A stretch of DNA of 64,000 nt. It comes from Deltaproteobacteria bacterium. GTDB lineage: Bacteria > Desulfobacterota > Desulfovibrionia > Desulfovibrionales > Desulfovibrionaceae. The position numbers and the translations under genes were made by a program. The stretch lies in assembly GCA_031285295.1 (NCBI GenBank), contig JAITWK010000039.1:1-64000 (forward strand), in the 5' to 3' direction. Under the pieces are notes generated by a model that was given only the letters and a program-made list of their open reading frames with translations, did no database searches and was not told where the DNA came from. Shown one piece after another: positions 15,567 through 25,122 of this stretch (positions are counted from its first letter, which is position 1; each line of letters starts with the position of its first letter).

Positions 15567-18456
15567 GCTTTGTTTTGCGAGTAGGCATGGCGGTTGCCGG
15601 ATCTTCCGGCCAGGGATGTTTGGGGTAGCGTCCGCGCATTTCCGCCCGTACCTGAGCATAGCCGTTGGCCCAAAAATGCGCCAGATCCGAGGTGATTTGC
15701 AGGGGCCGCCCGGCCGGGGAAAGCAGATGTACGCTTAGAGGGCAGCGCCCGCTCGCCACTGTTGGAGTTTGGGCAAGGCCGAACATCTCCTGTAACTTGA
15801 CGGCCAGAACCGGGCGTGCGCCACTTAAACCCCCATCGGCGTTCAGCGCGGGGCGGTAGTCAATGTCGATCCGTGACCCCGAGGGCACGATCAGGCTGGC
15901 CGGTGCTTCTTCGTCCAGTCTGCGGGCCAGATCCCAGGGTAGCAGGGAGGCCAGCGCGGCCTTGAGATCTATTTTATCCAGATGCTGACGTCTGCTGAGG
16001 CCGTCCAGCCAGGGCGAGAGCCAGTCCTGCGGGTTTAGGAGCAGGGCTGCGTCACTGACGTCCGGCCAGGAGTTGTCGTCTGTTTTTGAGCCTGCCGCGC
16101 CAGTATTTGATTCCGAGTAAGGCGCGTCCAGTTTTGAGCCTGTCTGCCGTTCAGCTCCATGCAGGGCGCGAAGCAGCAGCACTCTGGCTTGCCACTGGCG
16201 CAGCCCTTCGGTCCAGGGCAGGCAGTCCGGGCCAAGCTCCTGAATGCCCTTGATTAATTCTGTTTTGACGGCCTGACTCAGCGCTAAACATAAAGAATGA
16301 TTGGCTGCCGTTTCGGTAATCTGAATTGTTGCCGGGTTCAGGGGCTTTTCTTCCAAAATCAGGGCATCCAGCCGGGTCAGTTCACGGCAGATCACGGTCT
16401 GGGTGCGGCTGTCCCATTTTATTTCGCGCTGTTTTTGCAGGCGGTTGCCATGCAGGCGCAGCAAATCTTCCAGACGCAATGGAGCGGCCAGACGGATGCG
16501 CTGTCCGCCCTGTTCCGATGGCGCGGAAACAACCGCCACCGCCAGCCAGGGCGCATCAGCCAGCGCATCGTCAGCCGGTAAACCCGCCCCCTGACCGGAG
16601 GCCAGCAGAAATTCGCCTTTGCCCGCGCCCGGTTGTGCCGCTGGCGTTGAACGCGCTGCTTGAGCCGATTGCGCTGCTTGAACCGGACGGCGCATGGCGA
16701 TACGCTCCGGCCAGGCCAGACTGAGCAACGCGCCGCTGAAATCCTCTTCGTCCGCTGTAGGCAGGCGGAAAGCTTGTCCGGCTTTATCAGCCCGGTATAT
16801 TTGCTCGGCCGCTGCCCGCAGACGGTGATTTTCCGCCATGCGCAACAGCGGCAGCCGCAAGCGGATATCGGCGCTGACGTTGTCGATTTGGCCGAATTGC
16901 CTGTCCTGCTGTCCCCGTATACGCAAAGGATCGCGTTCCGTGATGATCGCGGCCAATGAGGCGGCCAGGGCTGATAGGTTTGGCAAGTTGTCCCAGCCGT
17001 TTGGTTCATCCGGCGAATTGGGCATGCTGTTTTGCGGTTGTTCGCGCCCGTTTGCGCAAAGTACCATATGCCCCAGGCGCGGGTGCAGCGGCAAACGGGC
17101 CAGAGCCTGACCATGTGCGGTGACGCGCAATTTGGTAGAAGTACCCACTTGCGGGTCGGTCAGCGTGGGCGCGGCTTCCGCCGCTCCAAGCGCCAGCAGC
17201 GTCCGGGCCGCGAAATCCAGAGCGGTTTGCGGCGGCGGCGTAAGCCAGGGCAAATCCTCGAATCCGGCTCCACTGGCTCCCCAAACCAGAGCATCCAGAA
17301 GCAGGGAAGTCAAATCGGCGTCCAATATTTCCGGCCTGCTGTGCTGTGGTAAAAACTCTCCTTGCGGCCAAAGGCGCAGGCAGCTTCCCGCCTCAATTCG
17401 CCCGGCCCGCCCGGCCCGCTGCTCGGCGTCATCCCGGCTGGCCCGGATGGTAATCAGGCCGTTCATGCCGGTGGCCGGATCAAAGCGCGCTACCCGGTTC
17501 AGGCCGCTGTCGATCACCACGCGCACGCCTTCGATGGTCAGGCTGGTCTGGGCAATGTCCGTAGCCAGCACCACCTTGCGCCTGCCCGGCAAGGGCGGGG
17601 CTATGGCCGCGTCCTGTTCTTCCGGCGGCAGGTCGCCATAGAGGGGGTGTATAGCTACCGCCGGGAATGAACCCAGCGCCGTATGCAAAATTTCCGCGGT
17701 CTGGCGAATTTCCGCGCTGCCGGGCAAAAAGGCCAGAATGCTGCCGCTTTCGTCACGCAGGGTAGTCAGCACCGCCTGAGCCATTTTTGCGGCCAGTTCG
17801 CGCGGTTTGGGGCGGGGCGAGGGCGGACAGTCGCCCCGCGCGGCATGGCGCACCGTGACCGGCCATTGCCTGCCTTCGGCGCGGATCAGCGGGCAATCAC
17901 CCAGTAGGCGGCGCAACGGATCAACTTCAAGCGTGGCCGACATTACCAGCAGGCGCAAATCGGGGCGCAGAACCTCGGCTGCTTCCAGACAAAGAGCCAG
18001 GCCCAGATCCGCCTGCAAGCTGCGTTCGTGGAACTCGTCAAAAATTATGCAGGAGACGCCGCGCAGTTCCGGATCGGCCAGCAGGCGGCGGGTGAGCATG
18101 CCTTCGGTAAGCAATTCCACGCGGGTGGCGGCGGAAGTTTTTTGTTCCAGCCGTACCCGATAGCCAACGCGTTGCCCAACTGCCTCGCCAAGCTGGCGGG
18201 CCATAAAAGCGGCGGCTGCCCGCGCGGCCAGACGGCGCGGCTCCAGCACCAGAATTTTGCCGGGAAAGGGGAAATTGACTGAGTAATCAAGATGATCCGA
18301 GTCGCCCAATCCGGTCAATCCGGCCAGAGCCAGCGGCACCCGGGTGGTTTTGCCCGAACCGGGCGGGGCAACAAGAATGGCCCTGCCGCGCGTGGCCAAA
18401 GCTTCGGCCAGCGCGGGCAGGGCCGCATCGACTGGAAATGTGATCAGGTTACCCAC
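15556..18456 (-). CDS. hrpB: DExH-box ATP-dependent helicase HrpB
   Basis: RNA helicase-like protein of 966 residues, longer than the roughly 810-820 of E. coli HrpB. Motif I APPGSGKTT is at 30-38, motif II is DEFH in the segment IIFDEFHERS, motif III is SAT, and motif VI is RAGRAGR in the segment DDAEQRAGRAGRIEAG. A winged-helix/HA2 region and an HrpB-specific C-terminal domain follow. Extra length lies in the C-terminal half as Ala/Gln-rich and Ser/Gly-rich inserts. GTG start 3 nt after the yebC stop. The final SA and the stop come from a palindromic repeat. Confidence 0.9.
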   Translation of the reverse strand: MGNLITFPVDAALPALAEALATRGRAILVAPPGSGKTTRVPLALAGLTGLGDSDHLDYSVNFPFPGKILVLEPRRLAARAAAAFMARQLGEAVGQRVGYRVRLEQKTSAATRVELLTEGMLTRRLLADPELRGVSCIIFDEFHERSLQADLGLALCLEAAEVLRPDLRLLVMSATLEVDPLRRLLGDCPLIRAEGRQWPVTVRHAARGDCPPSPRPKPRELAAKMAQAVLTTLRDESGSILAFLPGSAEIRQTAEILHTALGSFPAVAIHPLYGDLPPEEQDAAIAPPLPGRRKVVLATDIAQTSLTIEGVRVVIDSGLNRVARFDPATGMNGLITIRASRDDAEQRAGRAGRIEAGSCLRLWPQGEFLPQHSRPEILDADLTSLLLDALVWGASGAGFEDLPWLTPPPQTALDFAARTLLALGAAEAAPTLTDPQVGTSTKLRVTAHGQALARLPLHPRLGHMVLCANGREQPQNSMPNSPDEPNGWDNLPNLSALAASLAAIITERDPLRIRGQQDRQFGQIDNVSADIRLRLPLLRMAENHRLRAAAEQIYRADKAGQAFRLPTADEEDFSGALLSLAWPERIAMRRPVQAAQSAQAARSTPAAQPGAGKGEFLLASGQGAGLPADDALADAPWLAVAVVSAPSEQGGQRIRLAAPLRLEDLLRLHGNRLQKQREIKWDSRTQTVICRELTRLDALILEEKPLNPATIQITETAANHSLCLALSQAVKTELIKGIQELGPDCLPWTEGLRQWQARVLLLRALHGAERQTGSKLDAPYSESNTGAAGSKTDDNSWPDVSDAALLLNPQDWLSPWLDGLSRRQHLDKIDLKAALASLLPWDLARRLDEEAPASLIVPSGSRIDIDYRPALNADGGLSGARPVLAVKLQEMFGLAQTPTVASGRCPLSVHLLSPAGRPLQITSDLAHFWANGYAQVRAEMRGRYPKHPWPEDPATAMPTRKTKRSA

Positions 18457-18459
18457 GGC

Positions 18460-19200
18460 TTACATTTCAGCCAGTACTTCCTCGGGCAGATCGAAGTTGG
18501 CGTAGACGTTCTGCACGTCGTCGTTGTCTTCCAGGGCTTCCACCAGACGCAGCAGTTTGCGGCCGGTTTCGGCATCAACGGCGATGTTGTTCTGCGGAAC
18601 CATGCCCACTTCGGCGCTTTCCGGCTTAAGACCGGCGGCTTCAAAGGCTGCGCTCAGAGGCTCGAAATCGCCTTGCTGGCACTGTACTTCCCAGGAATCG
18701 CCGTTATCCACGATATCCTCGGCACCGTGCTCCAGGCCGATTTCCATGAGCTGATCCTCGGTATGGGCGGCGCGGTCAAAGCTGAAAACGCCCTTGCGGT
18801 CGAACATCCAGGCCACGCTGCCGGATTCGCCCATCTGCCCGCCACCTTTCTGGAAAATATGACGGATTTCCGCCACGGTACGGTTGCGGTTGTCGGTGGC
18901 GGTATCCACCAGCACGGCCACACCGTTCGGGCCGTAACCTTCGTACATGATTTCGCTGATATCGCCGCCCGCTTCTTCGCCGGTTCCCTTGCGGATGGCC
19001 GCGTCGATTCTATCCTTGGGCAGGTTCACGGCCTTGGCCGCCGCAATGGCGGTACGCAGCCGGGAGTTGTAATCAGGGTTGCCGCCGCCTTTGGCCGCGA
19101 TGATGATTTCTTTGGCCGCGCGGGTGAATTCCTTGCCACGCTTGGCGTCCTTGGCCCCTTTACGATACTTGATGGTCTTCCATTTACTATGTCCGGACAT
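18460..19200 (-). CDS. yebC: YebC/PmpR-family regulator
   Basis: A 246-residue protein with the invariant N-terminus [32 protein letters not shown] and acidic C-terminal half. The family has been described as transcriptional regulators and, more recently, as factors that relieve ribosome stalling at proline-rich stretches. GGAG precedes the ATG. Immediately upstream of hrpB and probably co-transcribed. Confidence 0.95.
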   Translation of the reverse strand: MSGHSKWKTIKYRKGAKDAKRGKEFTRAAKEIIIAAKGGGNPDYNSRLRTAIAAAKAVNLPKDRIDAAIRKGTGEEAGGDISEIMYEGYGPNGVAVLVDTATDNRNRTVAEIRHIFQKGGGQMGESGSVAWMFDRKGVFSFDRAAHTEDQLMEIGLEHGAEDIVDNGDSWEVQCQQGDFEPLSAAFEAAGLKPESAEVGMVPQNNIAVDAETGRKLLRLVEALEDNDDVQNVYANFDLPEEVLAEM

Positions 19201-19256
19201 GATAACTCCTGAGAATTTTATATTAAATTTTTTATTTTAACAGTATCACAGCAGGC

Positions 19257-19886
19257 TTAGGCGCTACCGCCGGGGTCCGGCAGCGGCAGTTCCTTAAACC
19301 CCTTAAAGCCCTGCGCAATGTAGAAGCTCTCAAAGCTTTCCGATCGCGAACTGTGCGGTTTGAAAGACTTTACCGTATCAAATTCGGTACGCAGAAGGCG
19401 GCCAAAAGCCTGCACATCCGGTCCCATGAAAAATTTTACCACAAAGCCGCCGCCCGGTCGCAAACAGGTACGGGCCAGCTCCAGCGCGGCGTGGATAAGC
19501 TCGGCGGATCTGGCCTGATCCGTGGCCCGATGCCCGGTGGTGCTGGGGGCCATGTCGGACATGACCACATGAAATGGGCCAGTGGCCTGTAATGCGGCCT
19601 GGAATTCCGGGCCGGAATCAAAAATATCCGCTTGCATGAAGTTGACCTGGGCCGGAAAAATGGTCAGGGTGCTTTTTAGATCCAAAGCCAGAACCCGGCC
19701 GCTTTCGCCGATGTATTCAGCCGCAGCCAAAGACCAGGAGCCGGGGGCGGCACCCAGATCAAGCACACGCATGCCCGGTTTGAAAAGCTTGAATCGCTTG
19801 TGGATTTCTTTTAGCTTGTAAACCGAACGGGCCGGATAATTATCCTGCTTGGCCTTGTGAAAATAGTAGTCTTGTACTTGCTTCAT
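19257..19886 (-). CDS. rlmE: 23S rRNA 2'-O-methyltransferase RlmE (FtsJ family)
   Basis: A 209-residue AdoMet-dependent methyltransferase; the family methylates U2552 of 23S rRNA. The AdoMet loop DLGAAPGSWS is at 43-52. The catalytic tetrad can be placed at K24, D111 (MSDMAPS), K151 (FVVKFF) and E186 (RSESFESFYIA). Length matches E. coli RlmE (209). Divergent from the downstream-facing CgeB-like gene at 19935. Confidence 0.93.
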   Translation of the reverse strand: MKQVQDYYFHKAKQDNYPARSVYKLKEIHKRFKLFKPGMRVLDLGAAPGSWSLAAAEYIGESGRVLALDLKSTLTIFPAQVNFMQADIFDSGPEFQAALQATGPFHVVMSDMAPSTTGHRATDQARSAELIHAALELARTCLRPGGGFVVKFFMGPDVQAFGRLLRTEFDTVKSFKPHSSRSESFESFYIAQGFKGFKELPLPDPGGSA

Positions 19887-19934
19887 GATAGGGCCGGGAA
19901 TATAACCTAAAAGACAATTTCAGCCAAGCTCATT

Positions 19935-21356
19935 ATGAACGAACGTCGCGCACCTTTTTTGCCGCCTCTGCCTCCCTTGTCGGGCGCACCACTGGTCATT
20001 TTGCCGGATAGCGGGGCGGATTTGCTGCGCCGCGAACTTGGCTTTGCCTTCAACGAGCTTGGCTTCGCCGTGCGCCGGGTCAACCCGCAGGCTTTGCTGG
20101 ATTCGGGCAGTCCCGATTATCTGCCCCGCTTGCTGGAACTGCGGCCAGCGCTTTTTTTCAGTGTTAATTTGCAAGGCCTGCTGCCTGGCGGCGTCACGAT
20201 AAAAACTCTTTTGGAATCCGGCACGCCTACTCTGGCCTGGTTTGTGGATAACCCCTGGCATGTGCTTTCCGGTATGCGCGACCCAAGCTGGAAAAAACTC
20301 ACTCTGGCCGTGACGGACGCAAGCTTTGTGGGACCGCTGGAAGCGGCGCTGGCACAAGGCGGGGCGGGGCAGGCCAATCATCCTTCACAAGCTTTTGACG
20401 CACGGGCGGTGAGCGCTACGCGGAATGGAGCGGCGTTGCCGCCTGCCCGCGTACTGCACCTGCCGCTGGCCGCCTGCCCTTATTGCCTGGAGCAGAGCCG
20501 CCAATATACGTTAAAATCCGGCGCGGCTTTTATGTCCGCTCCTTTGGGCGAAGTAGTGTTTGCCGGGCGTTCTTCTTTTCCCGGCAAGCAACGCTTTTTT
20601 GCAGGGCTAAAGTTACCATCGGAACTGTCCGATACGGCAAATGCTCCCAGTATGTTGGACGAAGCGCGGGCTGCGTTGGAGCGAGGCTGTCGCCCTGATT
20701 TCGCCTGGTGGGTGCAAAAGCTCGGTCTGGCGGCAGAGCAGGCCGCTTTTTGGCCGGGCAAAAAATCCCGCTTGCCCGGCTTGGGCGCAGCCGAGAGCAA
20801 CCGCTTATGGCGAACCGCCTGCCTGAAGGCGCTGCTTGAATCCGGGCCTAACGTTCCAGCGGTTTCCAGGCTTAATTCTCCAGCAGATTCCGGGCTTAAC
20901 GCGTTAGTGGCTTCCAAGCCTGTCGCGTTGTCCCCGTTGACTCTGTTTGGCGATGCGGATTGGCTAGAAGATTTTAGTAATAGTAATTGTTTTGATTTAC
21001 GTCCGGCTTTTGACTATTATGCCCATTTGCAACCGGTGTACGCAAACGCGGCTTTCAGTTTGAATCTGAACAGCCTGTTGCTGCCCTCCGGCCTGAGCCA
21101 GCGGGCTTTTGACGTTTGGGCCGCCGGGGGATTCTGTTTGAGTGACGCTTCGCCCGGTCTGGACATTTTTTCTTCTGACCTTATTTTGCCGGTATGTTTT
21201 CGGACTCTGGAGGAGTTACTGGAACTGCGCGACAAGTTTAGGGCGGAACCGGATAAAAAGGAAAATCTGCGCCGTGCCTGGCAGGATTATATCCTGACCG
21301 GGCATACCTATACGCATCGTTTGCGTGACTTGCCGAAGCTATTAAAGTTAAGCTAG
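19935..21356 (+). CDS. CgeB-like glycosyltransferase family protein
   Basis: A 473-residue protein. The N-terminal half resembles DUF3880-type domains (VILPDSGADLLRRELGFAFNELGFAVRRVNP; TPTLAWFVDNPWHVL). The C-terminal part has the group-1-like pattern of PF13524 (SQRAFDVWAAGGFCLSDASPGLDIF), the nucleotide-sugar-binding half of GT-B enzymes. Between them is a Ser/Ala/Pro-rich stretch with repeats of the type NVPAVSRLNSPADSGLNALVAS. No signal peptide. Substrate unknown; related genes in Desulfovibrio-like bacteria often sit with surface-glycan or flagellin-modification genes, but here neighbours give no clue. Confidence 0.7.
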   Translation: MNERRAPFLPPLPPLSGAPLVILPDSGADLLRRELGFAFNELGFAVRRVNPQALLDSGSPDYLPRLLELRPALFFSVNLQGLLPGGVTIKTLLESGTPTLAWFVDNPWHVLSGMRDPSWKKLTLAVTDASFVGPLEAALAQGGAGQANHPSQAFDARAVSATRNGAALPPARVLHLPLAACPYCLEQSRQYTLKSGAAFMSAPLGEVVFAGRSSFPGKQRFFAGLKLPSELSDTANAPSMLDEARAALERGCRPDFAWWVQKLGLAAEQAAFWPGKKSRLPGLGAAESNRLWRTACLKALLESGPNVPAVSRLNSPADSGLNALVASKPVALSPLTLFGDADWLEDFSNSNCFDLRPAFDYYAHLQPVYANAAFSLNLNSLLLPSGLSQRAFDVWAAGGFCLSDASPGLDIFSSDLILPVCFRTLEELLELRDKFRAEPDKKENLRRAWQDYILTGHTYTHRLRDLPKLLKLS

Positions 21357-21420
21357 ACAGTCGAGTTTAAAGTCAAATTTTTTTATATTTCCAATAACAG
21401 CCTGTGGGGGATGAAGCGAT

Positions 21421-21834
21421 ATGAGCAGTCATCATGCTGAAATATATAAAGACTCAAATAGAATGACTATGGAATATGGAAAAAGTGCCATTCAGTCCGC
21501 ATTTTTACTGAATGTTGCGGCGGCGGTAGTGCTTCTTGCAAAAATACAGCCCGAATTTGTTTTTTCCGCCGTAGTTTTTGCCAGCGGAGCGGCCTGCGCA
21601 GTTCTTTGTATGGGATTTTCATATTTATTGCGGCTGGCCATAACTGAAACCTGGAGGCAGGAGGGGCCGCTATACTTTTTCTGCCTGGGGCCAAAACGTT
21701 TCTCTTTGACATACGGCCAAATAGAAGAGGTTCGGGCCGTGGCGATCGCTTTTTGGTTTGCCTCACTATTGTTTTTTTTTGTTGGGACTTACAAGACCTG
21801 GCAAGTTGCTAAAAGCCTTTTGCTGGCGGATTAA
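21421..21834 (+). CDS. Hypothetical multi-pass membrane protein
   Basis: A 137-residue protein with three hydrophobic segments (about 27-42, 49-68 and 109-125) and a charged N-terminus. No recognised domain. The ATG follows GGGGATGAAGCGAT, giving a plausible ribosome-binding site. It lies alone between the CgeB-like gene and a bidirectional terminator shared with cstA. Confidence 0.55.
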   Translation: MSSHHAEIYKDSNRMTMEYGKSAIQSAFLLNVAAAVVLLAKIQPEFVFSAVVFASGAACAVLCMGFSYLLRLAITETWRQEGPLYFFCLGPKRFSLTYGQIEEVRAVAIAFWFASLLFFFVGTYKTWQVAKSLLLAD

Positions 21835-21896
21835 CCAGAATTCATGCCCGATGAGCAAGCGCTGCCGTTTGGCAGGCCAATAATATTTTGTAAACC

Positions 21897-21928
21897 GAAA
21901 AGCGGCAGGAATTTTCCCGCCGCTTTTC
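21897..21928. terminator. Bidirectional terminator between membrane protein gene and cstA
   Basis: GAAAAGCGGCAGG pairs with CCCGCCGCTTTTC across a short AT loop with one mismatch. A-rich on one flank and T-rich on the other, so it serves convergent genes on both strands. Confidence 0.8.
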
Positions 21929-21985
21929 AGTTTTATGGCGCAAGGCCATATTGTTTTATACTTTTGGATTTACTGTTTTGCATGC

Positions 21986-23836
21986 CTATTCAGGCACCAG
22001 CATCTTTACATCATCGCCGTAGGCATCCTTGACCGTGGTCTTGATGCCCATAAGCTTGGCCCAGTTTCTGAAAGCGCCGCAGAAAATGACAATCATAAAA
22101 GCCATGACTATGCAGGCAAAGGTGGCCAGCAAATACTGCTTGTTGGGCAGGTAACTGGTGGTAACCTGTAAATAGCCGGCCCAGAAGGTGATAAAGGCCA
22201 TGAGCAGACCGGGAATGGCCGTACACAGCGCATACTTGCCCTTGTTCAGGCGCAGCAGCATGCTGGTGCTTACAATGAGCGCACAGGCCGCCAGTAGCTG
22301 GTTGCTGATGCCGAAGAGAGGCCAGATGCTGCTGATGTTGCCGGTATAGACCAGATAACCCCAGGTGCCGGTAAAGACCACGCTTGTGATGATCACGCCG
22401 GGCATCCAGTGCTTGTCGTTGAACTTTGGCACCACCTGTCCGACCAGCTCCTGCAGGAAGAAGCGGCCCACCCGCGTACCGGCGTCAATGGCCGTGAGGA
22501 TGAACACCGCTTCAAACATGACGGCGAAGTTGTACCAGTAACCCAAAAATTCGCCCATATGCGGGATATTGTGGAAGATGTGCGCCATGCCCACGGCCAG
22601 CGAAACCGCGCCGCCGGTACGTCCGGCCAGATCGATGCCTATGTGCTCGGAGAAGTAGGGCAGATCCTGTACCACCAGGTTAGGATGGGCGGCGATTAGG
22701 GCGTCATAGGCTTCCTTGGGGGCGTTGATGGCAAAGTAGTCGCCCGGCACCAGAGTACAGGCGGCGAGCAGAGCCATAATTGCCACAAAGCCTTCGGTGA
22801 GCATTGCGCCGTAACCGACAAACAGAACTTCGCGCTCCTGGCTGATCATTTTTGGGGTGGTGCCGGTGCCGATAATGGCGTGGAAGCCGGAGATGGCTCC
22901 GCAGGCGATGGTAATGAAAATGAAAGGCAGTACCGGGCCGCCGATGATAGGGCCGCCGCCGGAGATGAACTCGGTAAGGGCGGGCATGCGAATTTCAGGC
23001 TGCACAAAAACTATGCCGATGGCCAGCATCAGAATAGTGCCTATTTTAAGGTAGGTGGAAAGATAGTCGCGCGGCACCAGCAGCAGCCAGACCGGCAGCA
23101 CGGAGGCGAAAAAACCGTAGATCGGCAGGCCGATGGCCAGCGAATCTCTATCCCAGTTGAACAGTCCGCCGTAAGCTTCGGGCTGCATCAGGGAGTGTCC
23201 GCTTAAAATAGCCGCTACCAGCAGCCCGACCCCGATCAGGCTTCCCAGGGCAACGCCGCCTTTGCGGCGCATAATCACGCCCATGATAATGGCAATCGGA
23301 ATGGTGGCTGCCACAATGAACAGCGACCAGGGCGCGTTGTGCATGGCGCTTACCACAGCCAGCGAAAGCCCGGCCAGGGTGAGAATCAGAATAAAGAGGA
23401 TGCCGAAGGCCGCCACCGTGCCGGTAACCGGCCCGATTTCGTTGCGGGCTATGGTGGCCAGGCTTTGCGCCTTGTGACGCACGGAGGCGAAGAGAATGAT
23501 CATGTCGTGCACGGCTCCGGCCAGCACGCAGCCGATCAGAATCCAGAGCGCGCCGGGCAAAAAACCGAACTGCGCGGCCAGAACCGGGCCGACCAGCGGG
23601 CCAGCCGCCGCAATGGCCGCAAAATGGTGCCCGAAAAGCACGTTTTTGTTGGTGGCCACATAGTCTTTGCCATCCGCCATCGTAACGGCAGGCGTAAGGC
23701 GGCTGTTGCTAAGGCGCAGCACCTTGTTGGCCAGAAACAGACCGTAACATCGGTAGCCGATGGCGAACACCAGGATCGCTACGAACACCAGCGTCAAGGC
23801 GTTCATTCCCTGTAACATTTCGTTTAGAGCATCCAT
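21986..23836 (-). CDS. cstA: CstA-family carbon starvation / peptide or pyruvate transporter
   Basis: A polytopic inner-membrane protein of 616 residues with about 15-16 hydrophobic segments. The family motif GHHFAAIAAAGPLVGPVLAAQFG appears near the N-terminus, followed by GAVHDMIILF and the central SGFHAIIGTGTTPKMI. CstA/BtsT proteins take up peptides or pyruvate. The start is set at 23836 because AAGGAG lies 10 nt upstream; a 100-residue upstream extension in the same frame is not CstA-like and is rejected. No regulator gene adjoins it. Confidence 0.92.
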   Translation of the reverse strand: MDALNEMLQGMNALTLVFVAILVFAIGYRCYGLFLANKVLRLSNSRLTPAVTMADGKDYVATNKNVLFGHHFAAIAAAGPLVGPVLAAQFGFLPGALWILIGCVLAGAVHDMIILFASVRHKAQSLATIARNEIGPVTGTVAAFGILFILILTLAGLSLAVVSAMHNAPWSLFIVAATIPIAIIMGVIMRRKGGVALGSLIGVGLLVAAILSGHSLMQPEAYGGLFNWDRDSLAIGLPIYGFFASVLPVWLLLVPRDYLSTYLKIGTILMLAIGIVFVQPEIRMPALTEFISGGGPIIGGPVLPFIFITIACGAISGFHAIIGTGTTPKMISQEREVLFVGYGAMLTEGFVAIMALLAACTLVPGDYFAINAPKEAYDALIAAHPNLVVQDLPYFSEHIGIDLAGRTGGAVSLAVGMAHIFHNIPHMGEFLGYWYNFAVMFEAVFILTAIDAGTRVGRFFLQELVGQVVPKFNDKHWMPGVIITSVVFTGTWGYLVYTGNISSIWPLFGISNQLLAACALIVSTSMLLRLNKGKYALCTAIPGLLMAFITFWAGYLQVTTSYLPNKQYLLATFACIVMAFMIVIFCGAFRNWAKLMGIKTTVKDAYGDDVKMLVPE

Positions 23837-24017
23837 CTGGTTCAGACTCCTTGAATGAAATGATGGGGTGGCCGACATAGCACGCCCTGAAATACTTGTA
23901 GATATTTTAGTATGTTTGTCGGCGTTTCCCATGATTATTATGGGCCTGACAAACAAAATAACGATGCGCCGCAAGTAGAATTTGCGACGATAAATAATTG
24001 GCGGGTATGATGGGGGC

Positions 24018-24039
24018 TGCGCAGGGCATAAGGTAGGGC
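24018..24039 (+). repeat. 22-bp direct repeat, left copy
   Basis: TGCGCAGGGCATAAGGTAGG plus GC is repeated exactly at 24697-24718. The pair brackets a 680-bp segment carrying one small gene, resembling a target-site or attachment duplication. Confidence 0.6.
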
Positions 24040-24091
24040 CACCAGAACGGGGGTATGTCAAAGGAGTGTCCAAGAGTTCTTTGGACAAAGA

Positions 24092-24133
24092 GAAAGGCCG
24101 AATCCTTTGTGTTTTAAGGGGGTTCGGCCTTTC
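24092..24133 (-). terminator. Terminator downstream of the small coiled-coil gene
   Basis: An 11-bp stem, GAAAGGCCGAA with TTCGGCCTTTC, encloses a loop of about 20 nt that has its own short pairing. On the minus strand it ends in CCTTTCTCTTTG. It separates the gene at 24285-24581 from cstA. Confidence 0.7.
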
Positions 24134-24284
24134 CAAGTTCTTTTCGGACTAAATTGGGGTGATGATCACACCCGAACAATTAACATAAATAGGTAAAATA
24201 ACACGTCTAATTGAGTGGGAGCGTTTCTAGCTGCCCCCAAAGTTGCCCCCATTTTCTTGCGTTGCTCTATAGGCGGGGTAACTA

Positions 24285-24581
24285 CTACAGAAGCTTAACC
24301 AGCGCGGCTATAAGCGCCGTTTGCGCCAAAATAACACCTACGCCCCACTTCATCATCTCCACTTTAGAATTGGCTATCGCAGTCATAAGCTTAGTCTCGG
24401 TGGCTTTAAGGTCGGCCTTTGTCCGAGCTTCCATTTCAGCAAGCCGTAAGTCAAGGTGTCCTTTGGTTACAAGTTCCCGCTTGCTTTCCTCGCTCATTTT
24501 TTCAAGCACGTGAACAAGGGTAGCGGCTGCTTCCTCGCCAAAAGCTTTCTCAAGTTTTTTGGTATCATCAAATAACAGCAT
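24285..24581 (-). CDS. Small coiled-coil membrane protein, DUF1640-like
   Basis: A 98-residue protein. The N-terminal segment LFDDTKKLEKAFGEEAAATLVHVLEKM is followed by a long charged helix (about 33-70) with heptad-like spacing, and one C-terminal transmembrane helix (about 79-97) anchors it. This layout fits the DUF1640/CCDC90-like family, often carried on mobile or accessory DNA and of unknown function. The gene is bracketed by a 22-bp direct repeat and has its own terminator. Confidence 0.6.
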   Translation of the reverse strand: MLLFDDTKKLEKAFGEEAAATLVHVLEKMSEESKRELVTKGHLDLRLAEMEARTKADLKATETKLMTAIANSKVEMMKWGVGVILAQTALIAALVKLL

Positions 24582-24696
24582 ATCAGCGTACCTCTTCGTC
24601 TATGGAACTTAACCCAATAGCAGGAAAAGTCAATTAATCCCGCCGAACAACCAGCAGCGGGTGGTGCTTGGTTGCATAGAGCCACAAGCGCCCATT

Positions 24697-24718
24697 TGCG
24701 CAGGGCATAAGGTAGGGC
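24697..24718 (+). repeat. 22-bp direct repeat, right copy
   Basis: Exact copy of 24018-24039. See that entry. Confidence 0.6.
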
Positions 24719-24873
24719 GAAGAATAAGACACGGCCTGAACCCTCGCTGAGAGAAAGCGCCTTTGGTTGTACCAAGTGCTTTGGCTGTGTGTGTACCGTG
24801 GTTGTGTACTACAGCCCCCTCAGGCGGGTTCAGGCCATAAAATCGAGATAATTTCTCGATATACTTGATTTTC

Positions 24874-24949
24874 TGGTGGAGATGATCGGGATTGAACCGA
24901 CGGCCTCAGCGTTGCGAACGCTGCGCTCTCCCAGTTGAGCTACATCCCC
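24874..24949 (-). tRNA. tRNA-Ala (anticodon CGC)
   Basis: 76 nt on the minus strand. The acceptor stem GGGGATG pairs with CATCTCC with one G-U; the D-loop GCTCAACTGGGAGAGC and the TTCAATC T-loop are typical. The anticodon stem CAGCG/CGCTG encloses TTCGCAA, so the anticodon is CGC, reading GCG. The CCA end is encoded. Confidence 0.95.
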
Positions 24950-25062
24950 AGATTTAATTATCCAAGCGCAAAGAGTGTTTTTAAGTGATTTGATTTTCTT
25001 TGTCCAGCGCATTTTCACTTTGAAAGCGCATTGGTACGCCAACCGTGAAAGTATCGGATGCG

Positions 25063-25102
25063 GCAAACGGCCCGGAACAACATTATGCTCCGGGCCGTTT
25101 GC
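25063..25102 (-). terminator. Terminator after the 25.1-kb chemoreceptor gene
   Basis: 14-bp perfect stem GCAAACGGCCCGGA with TCCGGGCCGTTTGC and a 12-nt loop, 20 nt past the stop codon. The U-tract is short, so it may partly serve RNA stability. Confidence 0.7.
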
Positions 25103-25122
25103 TTAACCAATGCCAATTTGTT

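Noticed and set aside
23837..24136. A 100-residue N-terminal extension of CstA
   Set aside because: Not hydrophobic or CstA-like; the ATG at 23836 has AAGGAG upstream and begins the first membrane segment region.
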